From Bog-473 sp963744225 (GTDB taxonomy: Bacteria; Actinomycetota; Acidimicrobiia; Acidimicrobiales; RAAP-2): a DNA stretch of 64,000 bases. Made by a program: the position numbers and the translations under genes. The notes beneath the pieces were generated by a model. That model made no database searches. It saw nothing but the letters and a program-made list of their open reading frames with translations, and had not been told where the DNA came from. The stretch covers positions 124,001-188,000 of the forward strand of contig CAVUSV010000003.1 in the NCBI GenBank assembly GCA_963744225.1, read 5' to 3'. Below are positions 17,360 through 28,200 of the stretch, piece by piece; position 1 is the first letter of the stretch, and each line of letters begins with the position of its first letter.

Positions 17360-18253
17360 CTGCGGGCTGGGAACGTCGCCCTCGAGCACGATGTGCTTGC
17401 GGGCACGTTCGGCCTTTGGGTCGGGGATGGGCACGGCCGAGAGGAGCGCCTGGGTGTAGGGGTGCGCCGGCCGCGCGTAGACGTCCTGGCGGTTCCCGAT
17501 CTCGACGATCTTGCCGAGGTACATCACCGCCACCCGGTTCGAGATGTGGCGGACGACGGAGAGGTCGTGTGCGATGAAGAGGAAGGCGACACCCAGCTCC
17601 TTCTGGAGGTCGTCGAGGAGGTTGACCACGCCGGCCTGAATGGAGACGTCGAGCGCGGACACCGGTTCGTCGAGCACGAGCAGCTTCGGCTGGAGGACCA
17701 GCGCCCGGGCGATGCCGACGCGCTGGCGCTGGCCACCGGAGAACTCGTTGGGGTAGCGGTTGGCGTGGTAGGGCTCGAGCCCGACGAGCCTGAGCATCTC
17801 AGCCACACGGCGCTGCTGGCCGCCGCGGCCGCGGATGCCGTGGATCTGGAGCGGCTCGGCGATGGCTTGCCCGATCGTCAGGCGCGGGTCGAGCGAGGCG
17901 AAAGGGTCTTGGAAGACGACCTGGATCTGCCGGCGGATCGGCCGCATCTCGGCGCTGCCGAGGCCGGTCAGCTCCCTGCCCTCGAACTTGACCGAGCCCG
18001 ACGTCGGCTGAATGAGTTGCAGCACGCACCGCCCCGTCGTCGATTTGCCACATCCGGACTCGCCGACGAGGCCGAGCGTCTCACCCGGAGCGATGTCGAA
18101 GGAGACGCCGGACACGGCGTGAACGACCCCGACCTTGTGGCGGACGAACGTGCCGCCGCGCAGCGGGAAGTGCTTCACGAGGTCGGTGACCTCGAGGAGC
18201 GGCGGTGCGGACGGCGGGGTGGGGCTCACGGCGCCAAGTTCGGACACGGTCAT
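17219..18253 (-). CDS. oppF: Oligopeptide ABC transporter ATPase, OppF-type
   Basis: Second ATPase of the importer, 344 residues. Motifs: Walker A GLVGESGCGKST, Q-loop VVFQDPFASLDPR, ABC signature EFSGGQRQRVGIARAL, Walker B LLVLDEPVSALDVS, H-loop FIAHDLSVVRH, and the C-terminal oligopeptide-transporter extension with HPYTQALLSAVPIPDP and a Cys-rich PSGCRFRTRCWKA...EICA stretch, which often binds an iron-sulfur cluster in this subfamily. It is the last gene of the A-B-C-D-F operon; its ATG overlaps the OppD stop (ATGA). The 3' end overlaps the read-through end of rnhB. Confidence 0.92.
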   Translation of the reverse strand: MTVSELGAVSPTPPSAPPLLEVTDLVKHFPLRGGTFVRHKVGVVHAVSGVSFDIAPGETLGLVGESGCGKSTTGRCVLQLIQPTSGSVKFEGRELTGLGSAEMRPIRRQIQVVFQDPFASLDPRLTIGQAIAEPLQIHGIRGRGGQQRRVAEMLRLVGLEPYHANRYPNEFSGGQRQRVGIARALVLQPKLLVLDEPVSALDVSIQAGVVNLLDDLQKELGVAFLFIAHDLSVVRHISNRVAVMYLGKIVEIGNRQDVYARPAHPYTQALLSAVPIPDPKAERARKHIVLEGDVPSPQSPPSGCRFRTRCWKAQEICAREEPALVDRGQGHPVACHFAEVTAVV

Positions 18254-19296
18254 GCGATCACGTTGTCGACGACGCCATCGGAGAAGACGCCTCCATGGTC
18301 CCCTCGCCCCACTGTCTCGGCGAAGTGGCAGGCGGCGCGGTGGTCACCGTGTTGCGAGGTGACCGAGGGCACGACAAGAAGATCGGGCTCCGTCGCACGG
18401 CAGATGTCTGCCGCCAGAGGACAGCGCGGGGCGAAGGGGCAGCCGGTGCGGTCACCGAGCATGGAGGGAGGGGACCCCGGGATCTGGCGCAGGCGCTCGT
18501 TGCCGTCGCGGTCGAGTCGGGGCAGGGAGCCGAGCAGACCGAGCGTGTAGGGCATGGACGGACGGTAGAACACGTCCTCGGCCGAGCCGATCTCCACCGG
18601 GCGACCGGCGTACATCACCAGGACGCGGTCGGCCAAGCCGGCGATGACGCCGAGATCGTGGGTGATGAGCAGCAGCGCCGCCCCCGTCTCGCTCAACGCC
18701 GATTTGAGCGAGTTGAGCACCTGGGCCTGCACGGTCACGTCAAGTGCCGTCGTGGGCTCGTCGGCGAGGATCACCTCGGGGTCGTTCGCCATGGCAATGG
18801 CGATGACGGCGCGCTGGCGCATTCCGCCGGAGAACTCGTGCGGGTAGTTGTTGATCCGTTCAGCGGGATTGGGGATACCCACCTTGGCCAGCAGTTCGAT
18901 GGCACGCGCCTCCGCGGCCTCCTTCGAGATGTTCTGGTGAGCCCGGATGGCCTCGGTGATCTGCCACCCGATGGTGTAGACGGGGTTGAGCGATGTCATG
19001 GGGTCCTGGAAGATCATGGCGATGCCCGTGCCGCGCACCCCGGTGAGCTGCTTCTCTTTCAGGCCAAGGAGCTCGCGGCCGCCGAAGCGGATGGAGCCGC
19101 GTACCTCAGCGCCTTTGGGGAGGAGGCCCATCGTGGCCAGGGCGGTCACGGACTTCCCCGAGCCAGATTCGCCGACGATCCCGAGTACTTCGCCCGGAGC
19201 AAGCGTGAAGTCGATGCCGCGCACGGCGTGGACGACGCCATCCTTCGTGCGGAAGTCGACCTCCAGCCGCTCGACCTGCAAGGCGGGCTCAGCCAC
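18250..19296 (-). CDS. oppD: Oligopeptide ABC transporter ATPase, OppD-type
   Basis: First ATPase of the importer, 348 residues. Motifs: Walker A GIVGESGSGKSVT, Q-loop IFQDPMTSLNPVY, signature EFSGGMRQRAVIAIA, Walker B ILADEPTTALDVT, H-loop ITHDLGVIAG, and the C-terminal extension HPYTLGLL-like (MPYTLGLLGSLP) with RTGCPFAPRCPLAADIC. Together with OppF it would form the nucleotide-binding heterodimer driving peptide or related solute uptake. GTG start at 19296, immediately after the OppC stop with no spacing; it overlaps OppF by 4 bases. Confidence 0.92.
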   Translation of the reverse strand: MAEPALQVERLEVDFRTKDGVVHAVRGIDFTLAPGEVLGIVGESGSGKSVTALATMGLLPKGAEVRGSIRFGGRELLGLKEKQLTGVRGTGIAMIFQDPMTSLNPVYTIGWQITEAIRAHQNISKEAAEARAIELLAKVGIPNPAERINNYPHEFSGGMRQRAVIAIAMANDPEVILADEPTTALDVTVQAQVLNSLKSALSETGAALLLITHDLGVIAGLADRVLVMYAGRPVEIGSAEDVFYRPSMPYTLGLLGSLPRLDRDGNERLRQIPGSPPSMLGDRTGCPFAPRCPLAADICRATEPDLLVVPSVTSQHGDHRAACHFAETVGRGDHGGVFSDGVVDNVIA

Positions 19297-20292
19297 TCAG
19301 GCCCTGACCCGGCTCTTCTTGGGGTCGAACGCCTCACGCAGGCCGTCACCGATCAGGAAGATCGACAAGATGAGGATGATGAGGAAGGCGACCGGGAAGA
19401 CGAAGAGCCACCACTCGGTCGTCGCGGAGTCCTGACCCTGGTTCACCAGCAAACCGAGTGACACGTTCGGCGGCTGCACGCCCAATCCCAGGTAGGAGAG
19501 GGTGGACTCGAAGATGATGCTCAACGCCACGGTCAGCGTGGCGTTGACGATGATCGGTCCGACGGCGTTGGGCAGCATGTGCTTGATGATGATCCGGCGG
19601 TTGGTGGCACCGAGTGCCCGTGACGCCTCGACGAAGTCGCGTTCGCGCAGGGACAAGAAGTCGGCCCGCACCAGCCGGGCCACGTAGGTCCACGAGAGCA
19701 GCCCGATGATGATGGCCAGCCCGAGCCAGTTGCTCGACTGCTTGGCGAGCTTGTTCGCCAACACGATCAGGACAGCCAGGACGGGGAGCACGAGGACCAG
19801 GTCGACGAAACGCATGAGCAGCGAGTCGACCCAGCCGCGGTAGAAGCCGGCGATGGCGCCGACCGTCACGCCGATCAGCGTCGCCATGGCCGCCACCGTC
19901 AGTGCGATCTGGATGTCCTTCTCGACGCCTGCCATGACCTGGGCGAACATGTCGTTCCCAATGGCGTTGGTGCCGAACGGGTGCGACCAGGACGGGGGCA
20001 CGTTGAGGTCGTTGGTGATGTCGGTGTAGCTGTACGTCCAGAAGTGGCCGACCAGGACCGAGGCCACCCCGAGGAGGACGAAAATGGAGAGCCCCACCAG
20101 GGCCAGCCGTTGTTGAAGGAACCGCCCCAGCACAATCCGCCACTGGCTTTTTGACTCCCCGCCGAGCCCGTGCGCGTCGGCTGTCAACTCCACGCCTGCC
20201 GCCGCGCCGGCCAGGGTGTGCGAACCGGCCTCGACAGTCGCGACGGGACGCGGTACTGGCGTGAAGTTCTCCTCGGTCAGCGGCTTAGGCAT
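19297..20292 (-). CDS. oppC: Oligopeptide ABC transporter permease, OppC-type
   Basis: Inner-membrane permease, 331 residues. A variable cytoplasmic head (about 60 residues) precedes the first transmembrane segment (LALVGLSIFVLLGVASVLV), then the BPD_transp_1 domain with five further segments and the EAA loop EASRALGATNRRIIIKHMLPN that docks on the ATPases. The OppC-type N-terminal domain before the permease core (YTDITNDLNVPPSWSHPFGTNAIGND) is typical. It overlaps oppB by 8 bases, so the operon is tightly coupled. Confidence 0.92.
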   Translation of the reverse strand: MPKPLTEENFTPVPRPVATVEAGSHTLAGAAAGVELTADAHGLGGESKSQWRIVLGRFLQQRLALVGLSIFVLLGVASVLVGHFWTYSYTDITNDLNVPPSWSHPFGTNAIGNDMFAQVMAGVEKDIQIALTVAAMATLIGVTVGAIAGFYRGWVDSLLMRFVDLVLVLPVLAVLIVLANKLAKQSSNWLGLAIIIGLLSWTYVARLVRADFLSLRERDFVEASRALGATNRRIIIKHMLPNAVGPIIVNATLTVALSIIFESTLSYLGLGVQPPNVSLGLLVNQGQDSATTEWWLFVFPVAFLIILILSIFLIGDGLREAFDPKKSRVRA

Positions 20293-21262
20293 AACGGATC
20301 CTCGGGTCGAGCACGCCGTAGAGGATGTCGGCGACCAGATTGAACAGGATCACGAAGGTGGCCGTGACCAGCAGGTAGGCCAGCATCACGTTCACGTCGA
20401 GGTTCGTCACCCCGGAGAGGTACCACTGCCCAAGACCCTGCCACCCAAAGACGATCTCGGTGATGATGGCACCGCCGAGCACCGCGGCGAAGTCCAACGC
20501 GATGACCGTCGTCACCGGGATCATGGCGTTGCGCAGCACGTGGCGGATGAGGACGCGGCGCTGGCTCAGACCCTTGGCCCGGGCAAGCCGCACATGGTCG
20601 GCGTCGAGCGTCTCGATCACCGACGCGCGCTGGTAGATGGCCCAGGCGGTGTACGACACGAGGACAAGGGTCAGCGCGGGCAACGCCGTATGGGCGGCGT
20701 AGTCGGGGAGCCGGCTGAAGAACGACCCGCTCAACGTGGGGCTCTGCTCCCCGTTGGTATAGAAGACGATCTTGTTGACATGCTGGTTGACCGGGATGGC
20801 CACGAACTCCTTCAGTGCGAGGCCCAGCACGAACACCGGGGTCGCCAGCAGCACGAAATTGGTCACGGTGATGGCGTGGTCGGTGAATTTTCCCTGTCGG
20901 ACCGCCGCCATGACCCCCATGAAGATGGCGACGAAGATGGCGATGACGGTGGCAATGACGACCATGCGCAGGGTCACGAAGAGGTGCGACGTCATCTCCG
21001 ACGCCACGTCCTGGCCGGTGATGGTGGTGCCCAGATTGCCGTGCAGGGCACCGGTGAACCAGATCCAGTAGCGCTGCCACAGGGGGTCGTTGAGGTGGAG
21101 AAGGCTCTCCCGCGCCACGATGGTGGAGTGGGGAACATGAGGGTTGCTCTTCAGGAGGGCAAGGGGGTCGCCCGAACTGGTGACGAGGAGGAAGACGAAG
21201 ATCGTCGCGAAGAACAGCACGACGATGCTGATCAGCAGGCGCCTAATGACGTAGGCGAACAT
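20285..21262 (-). CDS. oppB: Oligopeptide ABC transporter permease, OppB-type
   Basis: Inner-membrane permease, 325 residues, beginning MFAYVIRRLLISIVVLFFATIFVFLL, as OppB/DppB proteins do. The periplasmic-type loop with NDPLWQRYWIWFTGALHGNLG, the EAA loop DHVRLARAKGLSQRRVLIRHVLRNA and the closing LFNLVADILYGVLDPRIRY are diagnostic. It pairs with OppC to form the channel. It lies 79 bases downstream of the OppA stop, beyond a strong stem-loop, so its expression may be reduced relative to OppA. Confidence 0.92.
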   Translation of the reverse strand: MFAYVIRRLLISIVVLFFATIFVFLLVTSSGDPLALLKSNPHVPHSTIVARESLLHLNDPLWQRYWIWFTGALHGNLGTTITGQDVASEMTSHLFVTLRMVVIATVIAIFVAIFMGVMAAVRQGKFTDHAITVTNFVLLATPVFVLGLALKEFVAIPVNQHVNKIVFYTNGEQSPTLSGSFFSRLPDYAAHTALPALTLVLVSYTAWAIYQRASVIETLDADHVRLARAKGLSQRRVLIRHVLRNAMIPVTTVIALDFAAVLGGAIITEIVFGWQGLGQWYLSGVTNLDVNVMLAYLLVTATFVILFNLVADILYGVLDPRIRYA

Positions 21263-21288
21263 GGGCGGATTCTAGGTTCAAGGGATAT

Positions 21289-21324
21289 CGAGGGAGGGGC
21301 GACACACGGCCGACCCCTCCCTCG
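21289..21324 (-). promoter_or_regulatory. Intercistronic stem-loop after the oppA gene
   Basis: Perfect 11-bp inverted repeat (CGAGGGAGGGG at 21289-21299 and CCCCTCCCTCG at 21314-21324) with a 14-base loop, lying between the oppA stop (21342) and the oppB start (21262). Stem-loops in this place commonly protect the binding-protein mRNA or terminate part of the transcripts, giving more binding protein than channel. No T-run is present. Confidence 0.65.
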
Positions 21325-21341
21325 CGTTCAAGCGCTCCGGG

Positions 21342-23091
21342 CTAGCCCAGGGACCAGTTCTCGGCGTTCCACGTGATGCCGACGCTCGCCGTGTTCGGCA
21401 AGACACCTTTGAGGTTGTTGGACCAGGCCCAGAACTGCGGCTTCTGGTAGAGGGGAAGGGTGACCATGTCCTTCCACAGGATGGCGTCCGTCTTGTTGAA
21501 GTCCGTCGACTCCTGCGACGCGCTCGCCGCCGAGTTGCCGGCTGCCATGAGGCTGTCCGCCTGCGGGTTGGAGTAGTGGTTGTAGTTCTGCCCGCACTTT
21601 GAGGCATTGGTGTACGAACAGAAGATCGGCTGGTTGGCCGACACGAACGGCGTGGGCACCCAGGCGAATTCGGCGATCTGGAAGGTGCCACCCGGCAGGT
21701 TGGTCCCGAAGAAGGTGGTGGCGTCGTAGTTCTGGATGTTGATCTTGATCCCGATCGCCTTCATCTGGGCCTGGAACAGCTGTTCGGTCTGCGCGCGGAC
21801 ACTGTTGCCCGACGTCGTCTGGATGGTGAAGGTCAGGGCCTGCCCCTTCTGCGGACCGTAGTTGGGGTGCCAGTAGCCGTCGGAGCCCTTGGTGAAGCCC
21901 TGCTCCCTCATCAGCGAGGCCGATTGGCTCGGGTTGTAGGCGAAGGCCGTGGCCTTGTACTGCGGCTGGGTGGAGACGTACATCCGGCTGCCCAGCGGCA
22001 CGATGCCTTTGGAGACTTCACCCACCGTCCGGGCGATGAGCGTCGACCGGTTGACGCCGTGGGCGATGGCCTCACGGATGCCGAGGCGGGCGAGGTACGG
22101 ATCGGCCTGGTTGAAGTCGAAGTGCTCGTACTCGAGACCGGGCACCGTGAACTTGGTGGTGTTGGGGACCTGGTTGGCCGTCTGCACGATCGAGAGGTTC
22201 ACCGTCGCCGGGTTCATCATGTTGATCTCTTTGTTCTGCAAGGCCGGCACCAGCTGGGTGTCATCCGAGACGATTGTGAAGACGATCTTGTTCAACTTGC
22301 CCGGGGTCCCCCAGTAGGTGGGGTTGCGGGTCAGCACGACGGACTGGTTCTCGTTGTAGCTCGTCATGGTGTACCAACTCCCCGAGATGGTCTGCGTCGG
22401 GCCGACGAAGCCAGTGTTCCAGCCGACCACGCGGCGACACGTGGGCGGGGACGATGTTGGTGTAGAGGCTGCGCCAGTCGGCAAATGCCGGCTTGAAGGT
22501 CACCGTGATGGTGCGCCCGTTGGGGCACAGGCCCACGTTGCGGTCGGCCGTGCTGCCCGGGGCACAGGCCGCGCCACCCGAGGGGTTCGACCCGACCACG
22601 GACTGGATCTGGTTGTAGCCGGCGCTCGACGCGGAGTCGTAGGGCTTCCCCCCGACGTCCGTGTAGGCGGGGTTCCCGCTCTGGGCCTGCCAGTTGTAGA
22701 TGAAGTCGTCAGCGGTCATCGGCGTCCCGTCGGACCACACCGCCTTGGGATTGAGGGTGTAGACGATCGTCTGCGGGTTGGTGCTGGACTGCACTGCGCT
22801 CTGGAGGAGCTGGTTGTTCAGGATCGGCTGGAGCTTGTTGTTGATGATGAAGGCCTGCGGCCAGACCATGTTCATGATCTCTTGGAGCACGTACTGGGAC
22901 GCCGCAGTTGTGTTGATATTGAAGCCCGTGAGGTTCTGGTCGAGGGCCATGGTGGCCGTCCCACCGGAGGTGGACGACGCCTTCGTCGCTGCCCCGCTGG
23001 TCGCCGGCGTCACGGCCACGACGGAGAGGCTCAGGGCCCCTGCCGCCAGGCCGGCGAACGCCGACCGCTTCAATAAACCCTTCATTCCCAT
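21342..23091 (-). CDS. oppA: Extracellular solute-binding protein family 5, OppA-type (one frame break)
   Basis: Peptide-type substrate-binding protein, 582 residues once repaired. The ATG at 23091 follows GGGAG and opens a Sec-type signal peptide (MKGLLKRSAFAGLAAGA..., ending about SGAATKA) that has no lipobox cysteine, so a free secreted or otherwise anchored protein is implied. VWSDGTPMTADDFIYNWQA is the family 5 signature; PYLARLGIREAIAHGVNRS and NAENWSLG are later landmarks. The first third ends IVPAHVSPR and the rest (VVGWNTGFVGP...) is one base further on, near 22440. Removing a single base joins them. First gene of the operon, with 286 non-coding bases upstream shared with a divergent membrane-protein gene. 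Confidence 0.88.
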
Positions 23092-23377
23092 AGACACTCC
23101 CTTGTCGGTCGGCCGCCCCGGTGACGGCCGATAACAACGCCCTTCCACCACGTCTAAGTGTCGGAAGATGTCGCTAAACGTAACGCAATTGCCACATTCT
23201 TTTTGGTCATACTCTCAGGATTTTCTGCAAAAACGCGCCGAGGACGGTCCCGATCCGGGTGCCTAGAGGCATCTCGCGGGTGATGCATGCGTCCAAGCGC
23301 CTCAGGACGCACCGGATTGAAGCTGGGTCTCAGCTGAGAGTCCACTGCGTGATCCGTGACAATTCGCCACTAACATT

Positions 23378-24340
23378 TTGCGAGAGGCGATGGTCTATGT
23401 CCTCGCAGTTGCCGCGGCATTGTCCAACGCGCTGACGAGCGTGTTCCAGCGCATGGGCGTCGAGGACGCCCCGCAGGAGTCGACCATGCGCCTGAGCCTG
23501 ATGGCCCACGCCATCCGCCGCGGTGTGTGGATCTTGGGTTTCGGCTTCATGATTTGTTCATTCCTGCTGCAGTCTTTCGCGCTGCACATCGGCCGGCTCT
23601 CGGTCGTCCAACCCATCTTGACGATGGAGCTGCTGTTCCTTGTGGCGATCCTCGGCACGTACTTTCGCTTCTCCATCTCGGCCCGCGAGTGGATCGGCGC
23701 CTCCGCCATCGCCTTCGGGCTCTCGGGCTTCCTCTTCTTTGCTGCACCGGGCGGCGGGGACGAAACGCCTACCAACCTGGGTTGGATCGTCGTCGGGGGC
23801 AGCACGGTGGCCCTGATCGTCATTACCGTCGTGGCAACCCGCTGGGGCCCGCGCTGGTGGAAGGCGGCAATGTTCGGCAGCGCCGCGGCCATCGCCTTCG
23901 CGTTCACGGCCGCCCTCATCAAGGTGGTGAGCGACTACGCAGCGAACGACTGGGTGACCCTGTTCGAGCACTGGCAGACCTACGGGGTCATCGCGTTCGG
24001 CCTGGCCGGCCTGTTCCTCACGCAGAACGCGTTCCACGCCGGGCCGCTGGCCGCCTCGCAATCGACTCTGGTCCTGGTGGACCCACTGGTCAGCATCTGC
24101 CTTGGCATCGCCCTCTACGGCGACACCCTGCGGACGTCCGGTGCCTACGGCCCGCTCGAGGCGCTCTCGCTCCTCTTGATGTTCATGGGGGCGGTGTTCC
24201 TCTCCAATTCGCCGCTCGTCACCGGCATGAAGAGCGAGGGCAAGGGCGTCGAGTACGACGAGATGCTGTCGCGCCGCCTCAAACACCCCTCGAACCCCGA
24301 TCCCGCGACCGACGGCGGGCTGCCGTTCTCGTCTGCCTGA
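23378..24340 (+). CDS. DMT-superfamily (EamA/NIPA-like) membrane protein
   Basis: Integral membrane protein of 320 residues with about nine or ten hydrophobic helices, starting MVYVLAVAAALSNALTSVFQR. The alternating arrangement (two sets of helices, with SVVQPILTMELLFLVAILG in the first half and QSTLVLVDPLVSICLGIALYG in the second) is the two-repeat pattern of drug/metabolite-transporter proteins, closest to magnesium-transporter NIPA/DMT-like families of actinobacteria. Substrate unknown. The C-terminal 45 residues are hydrophilic and cytoplasmic. Formal start is TTG at 23378; the ATG at 23390 is an alternative. Divergent from oppA. Confidence 0.75.
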   Translation: MREAMVYVLAVAAALSNALTSVFQRMGVEDAPQESTMRLSLMAHAIRRGVWILGFGFMICSFLLQSFALHIGRLSVVQPILTMELLFLVAILGTYFRFSISAREWIGASAIAFGLSGFLFFAAPGGGDETPTNLGWIVVGGSTVALIVITVVATRWGPRWWKAAMFGSAAAIAFAFTAALIKVVSDYAANDWVTLFEHWQTYGVIAFGLAGLFLTQNAFHAGPLAASQSTLVLVDPLVSICLGIALYGDTLRTSGAYGPLEALSLLLMFMGAVFLSNSPLVTGMKSEGKGVEYDEMLSRRLKHPSNPDPATDGGLPFSSA

Positions 24341-24346
24341 TCCCGC

Positions 24347-25131
24347 TTAATTCGATCCGCCTTCACGCCGGGCTCGCTCCACCACGAGTCGGGCCAGCGC
24401 GGCGAAGTGGTCCGGATGCGACAGGTGGGCGCCGTGCTGGGCTCCCGGGATCTCGTAGAGGACGGCGCCGGGGACGTTGGCCCCCAGCCATTGCACGCTG
24501 CGCCGGTGGTGCGGCTGCGTCGTCGGACCGCCCATGCCGAACACGGCCGGCACCTCGAGCGCGGTGACGTCGAACGGCGGGGCCTCGCGGCGGAAGCTCC
24601 GGAGGTCGGCCACCAGCGCAGGGCCATCGGCGCGGCGCTCCGCCCGACCTTCATCGGTGAGGCGGGACCATGCGGCCGGGCTCACCATCCGGCCGAAGAA
24701 GCGCTCGGCCTCGTCGCCGGGGTCGTCGGCCATCTGGGGCCACGGACGTCGGGCGCCGGACCGTGCGCGTCGGAATCCGAGCCAGGGCATGGGTGGTTCG
24801 TAGGCCCCGATGGCGTCGAAGGCGACGGGGGTCGGCCAAGGCCGCGCCGACGACGACGTCGCCGCCGAGGCTGTGGCCCACGGCGACCACCGGGCCATCC
24901 CCCACGGATCGCGCCTCCTCTGCAATGAGGAGGAGATCCTCGATGTGGCCCCCGAGGTCCACGACCCCTCCGCCCCGCGAGTGCCTGGTAGCCCCGCCGG
25001 TCGTACGACAGGGTTTCGAACTCGGGAAGCCGGCGCATGACCCGCCGGAAGCTGTCGCCCCGGTCCGAGGACCCGTGGACGAACACCACGGTGGCGGCGC
25101 CGGGTGCGGGCGCCGGCCGCGACGACGACAT
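24347..25131 (-). CDS. Alpha/beta hydrolase (two frame breaks)
   Basis: Serine hydrolase of the alpha/beta fold. Three frames give consecutive parts: ATVVFVHGSSDRGDSFRRV...LSYDRRGYQ (oxyanion-loop HG and core), then RGGGVVDLGGHIEDLLLIAEEA...VVAVGHSLGGDVV (nucleophile elbow GHSLGG), then VAFDAIGAYEPPMPWLGF to HGAHLSHPDHFAALARLV, which carries the His region. Both junctions, near 24980 and 24825, need one base removed, restoring RGYQHSRGGGVV and ALADPVAFDAIGAYEPP and a 260-residue protein. The substrate is unknown. It is divergent from kgd (83 bases). A long antisense frame over kgd happens to include part of this gene. Confidence 0.75.
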
Positions 25132-25214
25132 GGAGTGCGGCCGGATAGCTCATGGGCAGGGCAGACGCTACCCGTCCGCCCCCTGAACCCGACCGCCGCC
25201 GGTAGGGTTGGCCC

Positions 25215-28200
25215 ATGACCCAGTTCGGTGGCGCAGGAGGCTCCTTCGGGCCCAACGCGTGGCTGGTCGACGACATGTACGACCGTTTCCTGGCCGACCC
25301 CAGCTCGGTCAGCGACAGCTGGCGGGAGTTCTTCGCCGACTACCGCCCGGCCCCGGTCCCCGCCCCTCCGCCACAGCCCCAGGCTCCGGCCCCCCAGGCC
25401 GCCGCCCCGGCTGCCGCGCTCGCCGCCCCCCAGGCGGGGAACGAGCAGGCCACACCGCTGCGCGGGGCGGCTTCGCGGATCGTGGCCAACATGGAGGCCA
25501 GCCTGGCGGTGCCCACGGCCACCAGTGTGCGCACGGTCCCGGCCCGCCTCCTCGAGGTCAACCGGCTCATCCTCAACAACCAGCTGGCGCGGACGACGGG
25601 GGCCAAGGTCAGCTTCACCCATCTCATCGGGTACGCCGTCGTCCGCGCCCTGCACGACGTGCCGGCGCTCAACTCGGCCTTCGTCGCCGACGCCGACGGG
25701 ACGGGCAAGCCGGGCGTCATCCACCACAAGCACGTGGGGCTCGGCCTCGCGGTCGACCAGGAGAAGAGCGACGGCAGCCGCACGCTGCTCGTGCCCTGCA
25801 TCAAGGACGCGGACACGCTCGACTTCCGCTCGTTCGTGCTGGCCTACGAGGACCTGATCCGCAAGATCCACACGAACAAGATCGCGCCCGATGACTTCGC
25901 CGGGACCACGGTGTCGCTGACCAATCCCGGGACGCTCGGGACCGTGCAGTCCGTGCCCCGCCTGATGCCGGGCCAGGGCGCCATCATCGGCGTCGGGGCG
26001 CTCGGTTACCCGGCCGGGTTCGAGGCGGCCGACCCGCGCGTGCTGGCCCAGCTGGGCCTCGGCAAGGTAGTGACGCTCACGTCGACCTACGACCACCGCA
26101 TCATCCAGGGGGCCGAGTCGGGCCTGTTCCTGGCCCGGGTGGCCGCGCTCCTGACCGGCGCCGACGGCTTCTACGACGACTTGTTCGAGTCGATGGGCGT
26201 GCCCTACGAGCCGGTGCGCTGGCAGATGGACAACAACGCCGGCGTCGGCACCGAGGAGGGCGAGCACCAGCGACTGGTCAAGCAGGTGCACGTGCAGACG
26301 CTCATCAACATGTACCGGGTGCGCGGCCATCTCATCGCGCACCTCGATCCCCTCGACGCCGAGCCCCCGCACATCCACCCCGAGCTCGATCCGCTGACCT
26401 ACGGCCTCACCATCTGGGACCTGCCCCGCCAGTTCGTCGCCGACGGCCTGGCCGGTCGTGACGTCGCCACGCTCGACGAGATCCTCCACGTGCTGCGCGA
26501 CGCCTACTGCCGGACGCTCGGCATCGAGTACATGCACATCCAGGACCCCGAGCAGAAGCGCTGGATCCAGCAGCACGTCGAGGGTCAGCCGACCACGCTC
26601 AATCTCGACGAGCAGCGGCACATCCTCGACCGCCTCAACGCGGCCGAGGTCTTCGAGCGCTTCCTCCATACCCGCTACGTCGGGCAGAAGCGATTCGGCC
26701 TCGAGGGTGCCGAGTCGACCATCGTCCTGCTCGACGCGCTGCTCGACGCCGCCGCCGGCTCCGGCGTGGCGGAGGTCGTGATGGGGATGGCGCACCGCGG
26801 CCGGCTCAACGTCCTGGCCAACATCGTGGGCAAGTCCTACCGGGAGATCTTCGAGGAGTTCGAGGGCAACCTCGACCCCGAGTCGGTCCAGGGCTCGGGC
26901 GACGTCAAGTACCACAAGGGCGCCCGCGGGGTGTTCCACGGCAGTGCCGGCGAGGAGCTCCCCATCACCCTGGCCTCGAACCCTTCGCACCTCGAGGCGG
27001 TCGACCCGGTCGTCGAGGGAATGACACGGGCGAAGCAGGATCGGCTCTCGCCGCCGACCGACGGGACGCCGGCCGCCGCCGCCGAAGGTGCCGTACGGGT
27101 TCCCGTGCATGTCCGTCCTCGTCCACGGCGACGCCGCGTTCGCCGGCCAGGGCGTCGTGGCCGAGACGCTCAACCTGTCCGGGCCTCTCGGGCTACCGCA
27201 CCGGCGGCACCGTGCACCTGGTGATCAACAACCAGCTCGGCTTCACCACCGCGCCGGCGTCAGCCCGCACGTCGGTGTACCCGACCGACGTGGCGAAGAT
27301 GGTGCAGGCGCCCATCTTCCACGTCAACGGCGACGACCCCGAGGCCTGCGTGCGGGCGGCCCGCCTGGCCTTCGCGTTCCGCCAGACCTTCCACAAGGAC
27401 GTCGTGATCGATCTGGTCTGCTACCGCAAGCACGGGCACAACGAAGGCGACGACCCCAGCTACACCCAGCCGCTGATGTACCAGCGGATCGAGGCCAAGC
27501 GTTCGGTGCGCAAGCTCTACACCGAGACCCTGGTACGCCGGGGCGACATCACGCTCGAGGAGGCCGAGTCCGCGCTCGACGACTTCAACGCGAAGCTGCA
27601 GGCAGTGCTCGACGAGGTGCGGGCCGAGCCATCGCTCGCCCCGACCGAGCTGCCCGTGCCCGAGGTCAACCCACCGCGAAGCACCCTCGCCCGAGACGGG
27701 CGTGGCTCCCGAAGTGCTGCGGGCCCTCTCCTCCGTGGTGCGGTCGGTCCCGGAGGGCTTCACCATCCACCCGAAACTCGAGCGCCAATTCGCGCAGCGT
27801 GACGAGCTGGTCGCGAGCGGGCAGGTCGACTGGGCGTTGGCCGAGGCGCTCGCCATCGGCTCGCTGATGTACGAGGGCGTCAACGTGCGCCTCACCGGCC
27901 AGGACACCCGCCGCGGCACATTCAGCCACCGTCACGCCGTCCTGGTGGACTACGCCAACGGGGAGGAGTACGTCCCGCTGGCGCACATCCGCGACGGCCT
28001 GCGGCGCATCGGGGCCGGCGCGCTCGAGCCGGCGGGGCGAGATGGGAAACTTCACGGTGCGCGACTCGTTGCTCTCGGAGTACGCCGCCGTCGGCTTCGA
28101 GTACGGCTACTCCGTCGAGGCGCCCGAGGCGCTGGTGGCCTGGGAGGCGCAGTTCGGCGACTTCGCCAACGGGGCCCAGATCATCATCGACAACTTCCTG

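Noticed and set aside
20216..21376. 386-codon plus-strand frame
   Set aside because: His/Asp/Gly-rich shadow over oppB and the start of oppC; no recognisable domain.
24651..27173. Very long (840-codon) minus-strand open frame
   Set aside because: It is antisense to kgd, is Val/Glu/Gly-rich in the way of GC-rich shadow frames, and has no family features except where it crosses a segment of the alpha/beta hydrolase gene.
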